Shown here piece after piece: positions 1 through 7,037 of a DNA stretch of 64,000 bases. The notes below the pieces were generated by a model, which saw nothing but the letters and a program-made list of their open reading frames with translations, searched no databases and was not told where the DNA came from. How positions within the stretch are numbered: the first letter of the stretch is position 1; each line of letters begins with the position of its first letter. The translations under genes and the position numbers were made by a program. The DNA is from Burkholderia savannae (lineage in GTDB: Bacteria > Pseudomonadota > Gammaproteobacteria > Burkholderiales > Burkholderiaceae). The DNA is taken from positions 2,294,001-2,358,000 of the forward strand of contig NZ_CP013418.1 in assembly GCF_001524445.2 (NCBI RefSeq), in the 5' to 3' direction.

Positions 1-576
1 GATAAAAAGAAGAAGTGCGCGATTCGTGTTGCGTTGCGGATTCCGGATGAATAGTGGGGCCAATGAGGCTGATTTCACTGATCCAAAACCGAACTTGTCT
101 TATGTCTTCGCCGAATTTCTGTCGTTATGATGCGATCGATCGGCTCTAACTCGTTTGATTGAAGAAGTCGGAATGTCGGCAGTACGTCATGTGTCGTGCG
201 AATGAGGTTCCGATTTTTTCTGCGAGATGGACAGGCACTCGATCGAGAGGTGCGAGAAATTGCATTTAGTTTAGTTATGCAAATTGTATGGCCGCGTGAC
301 TTATCGAGGCGAGTCGCCTTACTCATGGTGGGAACCATTAAGCGCCAGTAGTGACGGGACGTTTCGCACGCGCCACGCTCGTTGCCGCCGGCGCCTGCAT
401 CACCCGATGCCCGTGATTTGCAAATGATGTGTCGCGCCGGATCGACTGCGGTGGAATGACGACGGGGTTTCGTGACGCCTCGGCACATGCGGATCGTTCG
501 ATTGCCCGATCAAGCAGTACGGGGAATTGGATAGATCGACTCTATGACTAATTCAGTAAAACTAAAGGATTGAATC
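1..576. other. Intergenic leader upstream of the autotransporter gene
   Basis: I see no convincing gene here; the only ORF of note (minus strand, about 137 codons) has no recognisable family or signal. The stretch around 255-290 is AT-rich and holds an inverted repeat TTGCAT (260-265) and ATGCAA (277-282) with an 11-bp spacer, a possible regulatory site. The region probably carries the promoter and a long untranslated leader for the adhesin gene that starts at 577. Confidence 0.5.
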
Positions 577-2676
577 GTGAGCTACAAGATTGATCGACGC
601 GGAAATAGTACGGCGAGCCGACGAGGAAGGCGAAAGCCTTCGCGGTCCGTCATGACGCAGCATGCGGCGCTCGTCACGCTTCTTCTCGCTGCATGGTCCG
701 CGCCGAGCGTCGCACAGACGTCGACCCATCCTGGATCGGGCGCGCAGAGTGTCGAGGTAGGGGCGGGGTCGAACGCATCGGGCTCGCAAAGCACCGCGCT
801 GGGTAACAATGCGCAGGCGTCCGGCAGCCAAAGCGCGGCAACGGGGCAGGGCTCGAAGGCGACGGGCAGTAGTAGTACGGCGACGGGTCAAGGCTCGCAC
901 GCATCGGGTAGTAACAGCACGGCGACGGGTCAAGGCTCGCAAGCGACAGGTGACAACAGTACGGCAACGGGCCAGGACGCCACCGCGTCGGGCGAATCGA
1001 GCACGGCAACGGGTCAAGGTTCGCAAGCGACGGGTGACAACAGCACGGCGACGGGTCAGGACGCCATCGCGTCGGGCGAATCGAGCACGGCAACGGGCCA
1101 AGGTTCGCAAGCGACGGGTGACAACAGTACGGCAACGGGTCAGGACGCCAAGGCGTCGGGCGAATCGAGCACGGCGACCGGCCAAGGCTCGCAAGCGACG
1201 GGTGACAACAGTACGGCAGCGGGCCAGGATGCGACCGCGTCGGGCGAATCGAGCACGGCAACGGGTCAAGGTTCGCAAGCGACGGGTGACAACAGCACGG
1301 CGACGGGTCAGGACGCCATCGCGTCGGGCGAATCGAGCACGGCAACGGGCCAAGGTTCGCAAGCGACGGGTGATAACAGTACGGCAACGGGTCAGGACGC
1401 CAAGGCGTCGGGCGAATCGAGCACGGCGACGGGTCAAGGCTCGCAAGCGACGGGTGACAACAGTACGGCAGCGGGCCAGGATGCGACCGCGTCGGGCGAA
1501 TCAAGCACGGCGACGGGTCAAGGCTCGCAAGCGACGGGCGACAACAGTACGGCAACGGGTCAGGACGCCACCGCGTCGGGTGAATCGAGCACGGCGACGG
1601 GTCAAGGCTCGCAAGCGACGGGCGACAGCAGTACGGCAACGGGTCAGGACGCCAAGGCGTCGGGCGAATCAAGCACGGCGACGGGTCAAGGCTCGCAAGC
1701 GACGGGTGACAACAGTACGGCAACGGGCCAGGACGCCACCGCGTCGGGTGAATCAAGCACGGCAACGGGTCAGGGCTCGCAAGCGACGGGTGGTAACAGT
1801 ACGGCAACGGGTCAGGATGCCAAGGCGTCGGGCGAATCGAGCACGGCGACGGGGCAAGGCTCGCAAGCGACGGGTGACAACAGTACGGCAACGGGTCAGG
1901 ACGCCACCGCATCGGGTGAATCAAGCACGGCGACGGGTCAAGGCTCGAAAGCGACGGGTGACAACAGCACGGCAACGGGCCAGGATGCCACCGCATCGGG
2001 CGAATCGAGCACGGCAACCGGCCAAGGTTCGCAAGCGACCGGCAGCAACAGCACCGCGAACGGCGCCAACGCAGCGGCGACCGGTCAGCAAAGCACCGCA
2101 CTGGGTGCCGGCGCGCAGGCCATCGGCTCACAAGGCGTCGCGGCCGGCTGGAATGCAAATGCTTCGGGGGATCAAGGTGTCGCAATCGGCGGGAATGCTT
2201 CGGCGCAGGGCAATCAAAGCATCGCACTCGGAGCCAATGCATCGGCGACGGGTGAGCACAGTATGGCGTTAGGCGCCGGCTCGCAGGCGGCGGGCTCGAA
2301 TTCGGTCGCGCTGGGGCAGGGGTCGATTGCGGACCGCGACAACTCGGTGTCGGTTGGTTCGGACGGCGGTGAGCGCAACATCACCAACGTGGCGAATGGA
2401 TGGCACGACACCGATGCCGTCAATTTCCGGCAGCTGCGCGAAGTCGCCCGTTACGCGTACAGCGGCATCGCGGCTGCCACCGCGCTTGCAATGATTCCGG
2501 ACGTCGACGCCGGCAAGACGTTTTCAATCGGCGTCGGGACGGGCGGCTATCTCGGATATCAGGCCGTTGCAGTCGGCGCGTCGGCTCGCATCGGACAGAA
2601 TCTGAAGGTTCGGTTGGGGGCGGGCATCAGCGCGGCGTCGACGACGTGGGGCGCAGGCGCGTCGTACAGCTGGTAG
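577..2676 (+). CDS. Trimeric autotransporter adhesin (YadA/Hep_Hag family)
   Basis: This 699-residue protein should be a surface adhesin that trimerises through a C-terminal YadA-type membrane anchor. The start is GTG at 577, preceded by AAAGGA at 564-569. A long signal peptide precedes the AQTS junction near residue 47. Residues about 70-570 are 14-residue head repeats with the S-x-A-x-G-x4-A-x-G pattern of YadA/Hep_Hag proteins. Thirteen near-identical 28-residue pairs make up most of this head. From about residue 590 there is a short neck (NITNVANGWHDTDAVNFRQL), then an anchor of about 70 residues ending in aromatic W, as expected for a beta-barrel closing strand. There is almost no coiled-coil stalk, so the head would sit close to the cell surface. 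The gene converges on the pqaA-like gene. Family assignment is firm; the ligand is unknown. Confidence 0.93.
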   Translation: MSYKIDRRGNSTASRRGRRKPSRSVMTQHAALVTLLLAAWSAPSVAQTSTHPGSGAQSVEVGAGSNASGSQSTALGNNAQASGSQSAATGQGSKATGSSSTATGQGSHASGSNSTATGQGSQATGDNSTATGQDATASGESSTATGQGSQATGDNSTATGQDAIASGESSTATGQGSQATGDNSTATGQDAKASGESSTATGQGSQATGDNSTAAGQDATASGESSTATGQGSQATGDNSTATGQDAIASGESSTATGQGSQATGDNSTATGQDAKASGESSTATGQGSQATGDNSTAAGQDATASGESSTATGQGSQATGDNSTATGQDATASGESSTATGQGSQATGDSSTATGQDAKASGESSTATGQGSQATGDNSTATGQDATASGESSTATGQGSQATGGNSTATGQDAKASGESSTATGQGSQATGDNSTATGQDATASGESSTATGQGSKATGDNSTATGQDATASGESSTATGQGSQATGSNSTANGANAAATGQQSTALGAGAQAIGSQGVAAGWNANASGDQGVAIGGNASAQGNQSIALGANASATGEHSMALGAGSQAAGSNSVALGQGSIADRDNSVSVGSDGGERNITNVANGWHDTDAVNFRQLREVARYAYSGIAAATALAMIPDVDAGKTFSIGVGTGGYLGYQAVAVGASARIGQNLKVRLGAGISAASTTWGAGASYSW
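916..2007 (+). repeat. 13 tandem copies of an 84-bp repeat in the autotransporter head
   Basis: Each 84-bp unit encodes two alternating 14-residue motifs, STATGQGSQATGDN and STATGQDATASGES. The second motif varies mainly at one residue (T, I or K after QDA). The order of the variants is T,I,K,T,I,K,T,T,K,T,K,T,T. Units 2-4 and 5-7 form a nearly identical 252-bp higher-order duplication, and both copies end with the rarer AAGQD version. Copy number probably changes by slippage or recombination. Confidence 0.95.
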
Positions 2677-2700
2677 CGCGCCAGGAAGCACCGGGCGAGC

Positions 2701-2740
2701 AGCGGCAGGCAGATGTCGATCGACTTCTGCTTGCGCCGCT
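2701..2740. terminator. Hairpin between two convergent genes
   Basis: AGCGGC (2701-2706) pairs with GCCGCT (2735-2740), enclosing the near-perfect palindrome at 2709-2730 (GCAGA, GTCGATCGAC and TCTGC with one T/T mismatch on each side). It fills the 75-bp gap between the adhesin gene (+) and the pqaA-like gene (-). It lacks a T tract, so it may be a bidirectional but imperfect terminator or an mRNA-end stabiliser. Confidence 0.5.
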
Positions 2741-2751
2741 CGGCTCCGAAA

Positions 2752-4236
2752 TCATGAGTGTGTATCGCGACCGGGTAACGTTCGGCAGCCGTCGCCGATT
2801 TGCGGAGGAGCCGCGTCCGGGTAGCCGTCGCCGAGAATATACGTCTGGCTCGTCGCGATGAATCCGTCGTCGAATGTCGCTTCGACGAAGTAGGCGCGCC
2901 ATCCGCTTGTCGGCCGAGCGAGAACCAACTGCTGCGATGGGGCGCTGGCCGTCGCGATGGGCGACGACGTATAGCGGATGCCGCACGCGTAACGAAAATC
3001 GCGCGCCTGTGGATTCGTCGCTTGCCACAGCAGCAACTGCCTGGGTCGTTCCGACGTGCGCAGCCGAAGTATCGTTTGACCGTTCATTTCGGTCTGCACC
3101 GCATCTACTTGCGGCAGGGGCTTGCCGTGCTGAATGCGTTTAACGAAGGGGATGAGCGAATCGCGCGTGGCACGGCGAATATCGGAGTGCGAAGAATTTG
3201 GCACCATGCGCAGTGCCTTCGTGCCGGGAAGCTTGTCGAAATAGAGACGCGAATTGTCCGGCACGAAAAAATCGTCGCCGCTTGCGTTGACGATGTACTT
3301 CGGAACGGTCAGGCGCGAGCCGTGCCGCGTGCCTAGATACGACAGCGGATCTTCGATCTGCATCAGCGATCCGAACGCCCGGCTGTCGAGAGTTTGGTCG
3401 ATACCATCGGTGTAATACGGATAGAAAGCCAGCGGCCAATTCCCGCCGTATGACCGATACATGTTGTCGAGCGCTTCGCGCGTCGAGAGCAGATCGATCG
3501 CGAAGGGGGCGATCGCATCGATGCGTTTGTCGCCGATGAGCGCGAGCCAGGTGGTCCAAGCACATTTCGAAATGCCCGAGACGATGAAGCGACGAATGCC
3601 GAGCGCGGTCAGTTCGCGTTCCGCGAGCGACATCGCGCGCCAGACGGACGCCGCCATCGGCACGTGTAACGGCATGGCGGCGCGCGTATGCGGCGACTGC
3701 ATGAAAAGAGTCCAGCTGTGCGCCACGCTATCGTCTTCCGCTCTCGGCTTGCCGTCGTCCGTGTAGGTCAAAAGCTGATTGGGCACATCGCTCACCGAAA
3801 CGACTACCGCGCGCGTGTTCCTGGCGATATCCGTCAGCGTGTCCGGCAGGAAATCGTTTGGCGCGATGGGCTCTTTCCCGGCACCGGAATGCCGCGTACC
3901 GTTATTGGCGACCACGAGCGCGCGATGCGGCAGCGCGTCCTGAGGGATGTACAGCGTGACATCGTGCAGCCACGCGTCGGGTTGCACGAGCTGCTCCGGC
4001 GACCACGATTGCGAAACAAGCCGGTACGTTCGCTGTTCGACCCCGGGCAGTTGCACGATGCTCGTCATCGTATAGTTCAACGGCTGGCTTTCCACCGTTT
4101 GTCTGTAACACGCGAGCGTGTCGGTTAAATCGCGATGCGCGTCGGCTCGACACGGAACGGCCATCGACGCGGCCTCGGCGTGCGAATAGACGATCGACAA
4201 TGTCGATAGGGAAATTGCAACGACAATCTTCTTCAT
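2752..4236 (-). CDS. PhoPQ-activated pathogenicity-related protein (PqaA-like)
   Basis: This predicted secreted protein of 494 residues belongs to the PhoPQ_related (PqaA) family, an alpha/beta-hydrolase-like group first described as PhoP-activated in Salmonella. The start is ATG at 4236 because GGAGG lies 8 bp upstream and a clear signal peptide follows (MKKIVVAISLSTLSIVYSHA then EAAS). A serine-containing motif VSGISKCAW near residue 220 sits where related proteins carry a nucleophile-like elbow. The region LTVPKYIVNASGDDFFVPD resembles the acidic-residue loop of the family. An upstream in-frame extension exists but lacks a signal and a ribosome site. Biochemical activity is not established for the family. 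The family call is good; a role in virulence is inference. Confidence 0.87.
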   Translation of the reverse strand: MKKIVVAISLSTLSIVYSHAEAASMAVPCRADAHRDLTDTLACYRQTVESQPLNYTMTSIVQLPGVEQRTYRLVSQSWSPEQLVQPDAWLHDVTLYIPQDALPHRALVVANNGTRHSGAGKEPIAPNDFLPDTLTDIARNTRAVVVSVSDVPNQLLTYTDDGKPRAEDDSVAHSWTLFMQSPHTRAAMPLHVPMAASVWRAMSLAERELTALGIRRFIVSGISKCAWTTWLALIGDKRIDAIAPFAIDLLSTREALDNMYRSYGGNWPLAFYPYYTDGIDQTLDSRAFGSLMQIEDPLSYLGTRHGSRLTVPKYIVNASGDDFFVPDNSRLYFDKLPGTKALRMVPNSSHSDIRRATRDSLIPFVKRIQHGKPLPQVDAVQTEMNGQTILRLRTSERPRQLLLWQATNPQARDFRYACGIRYTSSPIATASAPSQQLVLARPTSGWRAYFVEATFDDGFIATSQTYILGDGYPDAAPPQIGDGCRTLPGRDTHS

Positions 4237-4460
4237 GTCCGGTTCCTCCGAGTGGAAACGATGTGATTCCGATGGCGATCTTCGACGAAGCATAGAGCGC
4301 AGTTGGCGTCTTCAATCGGGAATGTCGACGACTGTTCGAGCCGCTCGCGTCTCTCTTTCCTACGCCGCACACGAGGCGACAAGACGAACAGCATGCCGCT
4401 TCCAGCGGGGACCGGCGTGCGGGATGCTTCGCATGCCTATCCGTTCGATGGGCGTGCCCA

Positions 4461-5054
4461 TCAAAATGAAAACCCGGCCGCGATGTACGGGCCGTTCGTC
4501 AAACGGGTGTTCTGCGCGCCGTTGCGCCCCTTGAGTTCCTCGTAGCGCCATCCCGCCTCGAGATTGATCGGCTTGAACGCCCAGCGAACGCCTGCCGAGG
4601 CTTGTGTGTAGGCGCCGAGCCCTGCGTTGAAAGCCGAGCGAGGCGTGTAGAACGCTCGCCCGACGAGCGACAGCGACGGCGTGGTGCGAATGCGGGCGAT
4701 GACGCCGACGGGAGTCGCCAACCCGCTTCGACCATCGGCGGATCGGACATAGAGGGCCTTGCCGGCGGCCGTCAGCGAAACGGCGCCCAGGGGAACCTCG
4801 AAACTCAGGCCCGGGCCGATTGAATAGGCGCCGCCGCTGCGCGTTGCGTCGAATAGAAAACCGAATCCTGGGCCTGTCGGCGTACGGGACAGGCCTTGAT
4901 AGCCGTCTCCGATGGCGACGTTGTAGTCGCTTGCGCGAGCGTGAGACACGAACGCCGAGACGACGGCGATCGACGATGCGACAAGCATGATTTTCGAGAA
5001 AACGCGCGGCCGGCTCGATCGGATTGCAAAAATTAACGATTCAGTTTGATTCAC
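4461..5054 (-). CDS. Small outer-membrane beta-barrel protein, YfaZ-like
   Basis: The protein (197 residues from GTG at 5054, or 175 from ATG at 4988) has a signal peptide ending near SHARA before SDYN. Alternating hydrophobic and polar stretches follow, and the C-terminus is AAGFSF with a terminal phenylalanine, the usual outer-membrane barrel signature. Composition and length fit YfaZ-type porin-like proteins, but I cannot confirm the family without a profile search. Neither candidate start has a strong ribosome site. It lies 224 bp upstream of the pqaA-like gene on the same strand, so the two may be co-transcribed. Confidence 0.6.
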   Translation of the reverse strand: MNQTESLIFAIRSSRPRVFSKIMLVASSIAVVSAFVSHARASDYNVAIGDGYQGLSRTPTGPGFGFLFDATRSGGAYSIGPGLSFEVPLGAVSLTAAGKALYVRSADGRSGLATPVGVIARIRTTPSLSLVGRAFYTPRSAFNAGLGAYTQASAGVRWAFKPINLEAGWRYEELKGRNGAQNTRLTNGPYIAAGFSF

Positions 5055-5638
5055 GGAACTTAGGCTATTCCAAATATAAAAAAATCATTAAATGATGAAT
5101 GGTGAATTTGACGCGGCCGGCGTCTTTTGAGCGGGATTCAATATTTTTCGGGTCCGCCGTGCGCGCGGTTTCATCCCGGAAGAATTGATCAAAGTTGCAG
5201 CGCCAGTGGTGCTTCCTGTTGCGAGAACGAACGGAGCGCAATCCGGGCTGAAGCTCTGTAACGAGGGGCGGCAGACGGGAGCCTCGTGGCGCGCGCGCTC
5301 GCAGCCGCAAGGACGATGGCGTCTCGTCCGCCCTCTGCTCCAGCACAGAGCGAATCGAATGGGACAAGTCAGGAAAAACGAAATCATTGATGACTTGCAT
5401 GGCGTGTGGTGGTGAGCCAATTTCGACATCGAATGTTAAAAAAGTTCCATTCCGAGAATGGAAATTTCGCTATTTATCCCGTTTTGAGACTTGTCAGATA
5501 CCGCATTGAGGAGGCGATCGCTAACATCGTCGGGGATTCTGTTGGGTCCCGATGAGATTCCGTCGTCATTCGACGTGCCATCTCATGGATTGAGCCGACG
5601 AGGTCGGCGTACTTTCATTACTTGAGCAGGAGTATTGA
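5055..5638. other. Divergent regulatory region between the YfaZ-like gene and fimbrial operon 1
   Basis: No convincing gene is seen in this 584-bp spacer. Its ends are AT-rich (5070-5100 and 5430-5480) around a GC-rich centre. It should contain the promoter of the fimbrial operon that starts at 5639. The most notable sequence is the palindrome at 5441-5467, listed separately. Confidence 0.5.
5441..5467. promoter_or_regulatory. Palindrome upstream of fimbrial operon 1
   Basis: TTCCATTC (5445-5452) and GAATGGAA (5456-5463) form perfect 8-bp arms around CGA. The flanking AAA and TTT extend the symmetry to 12 positions per side with one mismatch. It lies 172 bp upstream of the pilin start in an AT-rich stretch. 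It could be an operator for one of the FimZ-like regulators encoded downstream, or a hairpin ending a leader transcript; the sequence does not decide. Confidence 0.4.
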
Positions 5639-6193
5639 GTGAAGAAGAAGGTCGTAAGTTTCGCTGCTGCGGCATTGTTGGGTTTTGTCGCGGCGCAGAG
5701 CGCATTTGCGGAGTTTGCGCAGTCGATCGATCAGGGGAAGGTCAATTTCAAAGGTGAACTGACCACCAACACGTGCACAATCGACGCCGACAGCAAAGAC
5801 CAAATCGTGCAACTGCCGAGAGTTTCTACGAGCGCACTCGCGGCGCGAGGAAATGTTGCTGGTTCGACGTCCTTTGAAATCAAGGTTTCGAAGTGTGCTG
5901 CAGAGGTCAACAAGGTCGCCGCTCACTTCGAAATGGAAAACGTAGATCCCGACACGCTCACGCTGAAAAACGAGGCCGCGGGAGATGGCGCGGCTACGAA
6001 TGTGTCGGTTCAACTGGTCAATTCCGACGGCACCGCGCTGCCGGTGGGTTCGACTGGTCGTTTCTTCGATGTCTCCGGAACGGAAGACGCTCGTGGGGCG
6101 ACCATGATCTATGGCGGCCAGTACTACGCATTGGATAAAACCACTGCCGGTAAGGTCGAGTCGCACGCGCTCTTCACGCTCGCCTACGAATAA
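5639..6193 (+). CDS. Type 1-like fimbrial major pilin
   Basis: This 184-residue protein should be the main structural subunit of chaperone-usher fimbria 1, polymerised by donor-strand exchange. Translation starts at GTG 5639, with AGGAG at 5628-5632. A signal peptide (KKKVVSFAAAALLGFVAA to SAFA) is followed by the pilin domain. The conserved disulfide pair is visible (NTCTID and VSKCAAEV). The end, ALFTLAYE, matches the usual final strand with a penultimate tyrosine. It is the first gene of the pilin-chaperone-usher-pilin operon and is followed after 67 bp by the chaperone. The stop-to-start spacing and first position suggest the highest expression in the set. Confidence 0.92.
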   Translation: MKKKVVSFAAAALLGFVAAQSAFAEFAQSIDQGKVNFKGELTTNTCTIDADSKDQIVQLPRVSTSALAARGNVAGSTSFEIKVSKCAAEVNKVAAHFEMENVDPDTLTLKNEAAGDGAATNVSVQLVNSDGTALPVGSTGRFFDVSGTEDARGATMIYGGQYYALDKTTAGKVESHALFTLAYE

Positions 6194-6260
6194 ATAAAAC
6201 GAACGGAGATCCAGGGAACCAGGCGTTCCCTGGAAATGCAATCAATCACGGGAGGTATGC

Positions 6261-7001
6261 GTGCGGTTATGGAAAATGAGCGTCGCCGTGGCGACCATGG
6301 CGTGCTGCCTCGCTTCGACATTGTCCCACGCTGCAATTGTCATCACCGGAACACGCGTCGTTTATCCGGAAAGCAGCCGCGAGGTCAACGTTCGGCTCAC
6401 CAACGTCGAGCAGTCGCCGGTGTTGGTGCAGGCGTGGATCGACGACGGAAATGCGGGCGCGAGTCCGAACGAAATCAAGGTGCCGTTCGTCCTCATGCCG
6501 CCCGTGTTTCGCGTTGAGCCCAAGAAGGGGCAAACATTGCGCGTCATGTATACGGGCGACGATTTGCCGAAAGATCGTGAATCTGTGTATTGGCTGAACG
6601 TTCTGGAAATTCCTCCGAAGCCGACCGAAGCGGCCGACCAAAACCTGTTGCAGCTCGCGTTTCGCACGCGCATCAAATTGTTCTTCCGTCCGTCGGCGCT
6701 GGAAGACGGAAACGCAGCGCAGGCGCGCGAGCAGCTTACGTGGAAGGTGGTGCGCAACGACAAGGGCGTCAGCGTGCTGCGTGCGGAGAATCGTTCTCCT
6801 TACTACATCTCGATTAGTCAGGCGACCGTGAAAAGCGGCGACAGGAGCGTGCGGCTCGATCCGGGCATGGTCGCTCCGTTCGGCAGCAGGGAATTCGTGA
6901 GCAAGCAGGACATCTCGAGGCTGTCCGCGCATGCCGAGATTTCCTACAAGCTGCTCAATGACTACGGAGCGGAAGTGGCGGGTACGGCAACCGCGGAATA
7001 A
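6261..7001 (+). CDS. Periplasmic fimbrial chaperone (PapD/FimC family)
   Basis: This 246-residue PapD-like chaperone should bind the pilins in the periplasm and deliver them to the usher. The GTG start at 6261 follows GGGAGG at 6250-6255. The signal peptide ends at SHA before AIVITGTRVVYPESSREVNV, the classic first strand. VPFVLMPPVFRVEPKKGQTLRV and KDRESVYWLNVLEIPP are the family's central and signature segments, and TRIKLFFRPSAL is the domain-2 entry motif. It lies between the major pilin and the usher. Confidence 0.95.
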   Translation: MRLWKMSVAVATMACCLASTLSHAAIVITGTRVVYPESSREVNVRLTNVEQSPVLVQAWIDDGNAGASPNEIKVPFVLMPPVFRVEPKKGQTLRVMYTGDDLPKDRESVYWLNVLEIPPKPTEAADQNLLQLAFRTRIKLFFRPSALEDGNAAQAREQLTWKVVRNDKGVSVLRAENRSPYYISISQATVKSGDRSVRLDPGMVAPFGSREFVSKQDISRLSAHAEISYKLLNDYGAEVAGTATAE

Positions 7002-7037
7002 GCGGCCGGACGAACAAGGTTCGACAAGGGGGAACGA

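Noticed and set aside
916..2007. Possible CRISPR array
   Set aside because: The repeats are contiguous, in frame and lack unique spacers; they encode adhesin head motifs.
562..2242. Long antisense and alternative-frame ORFs in the autotransporter gene (294, 522 and 487 codons)
   Set aside because: They arise from the GC-rich 84-bp repeat, giving low-complexity arginine- or proline-rich translations with no start signals or family features.
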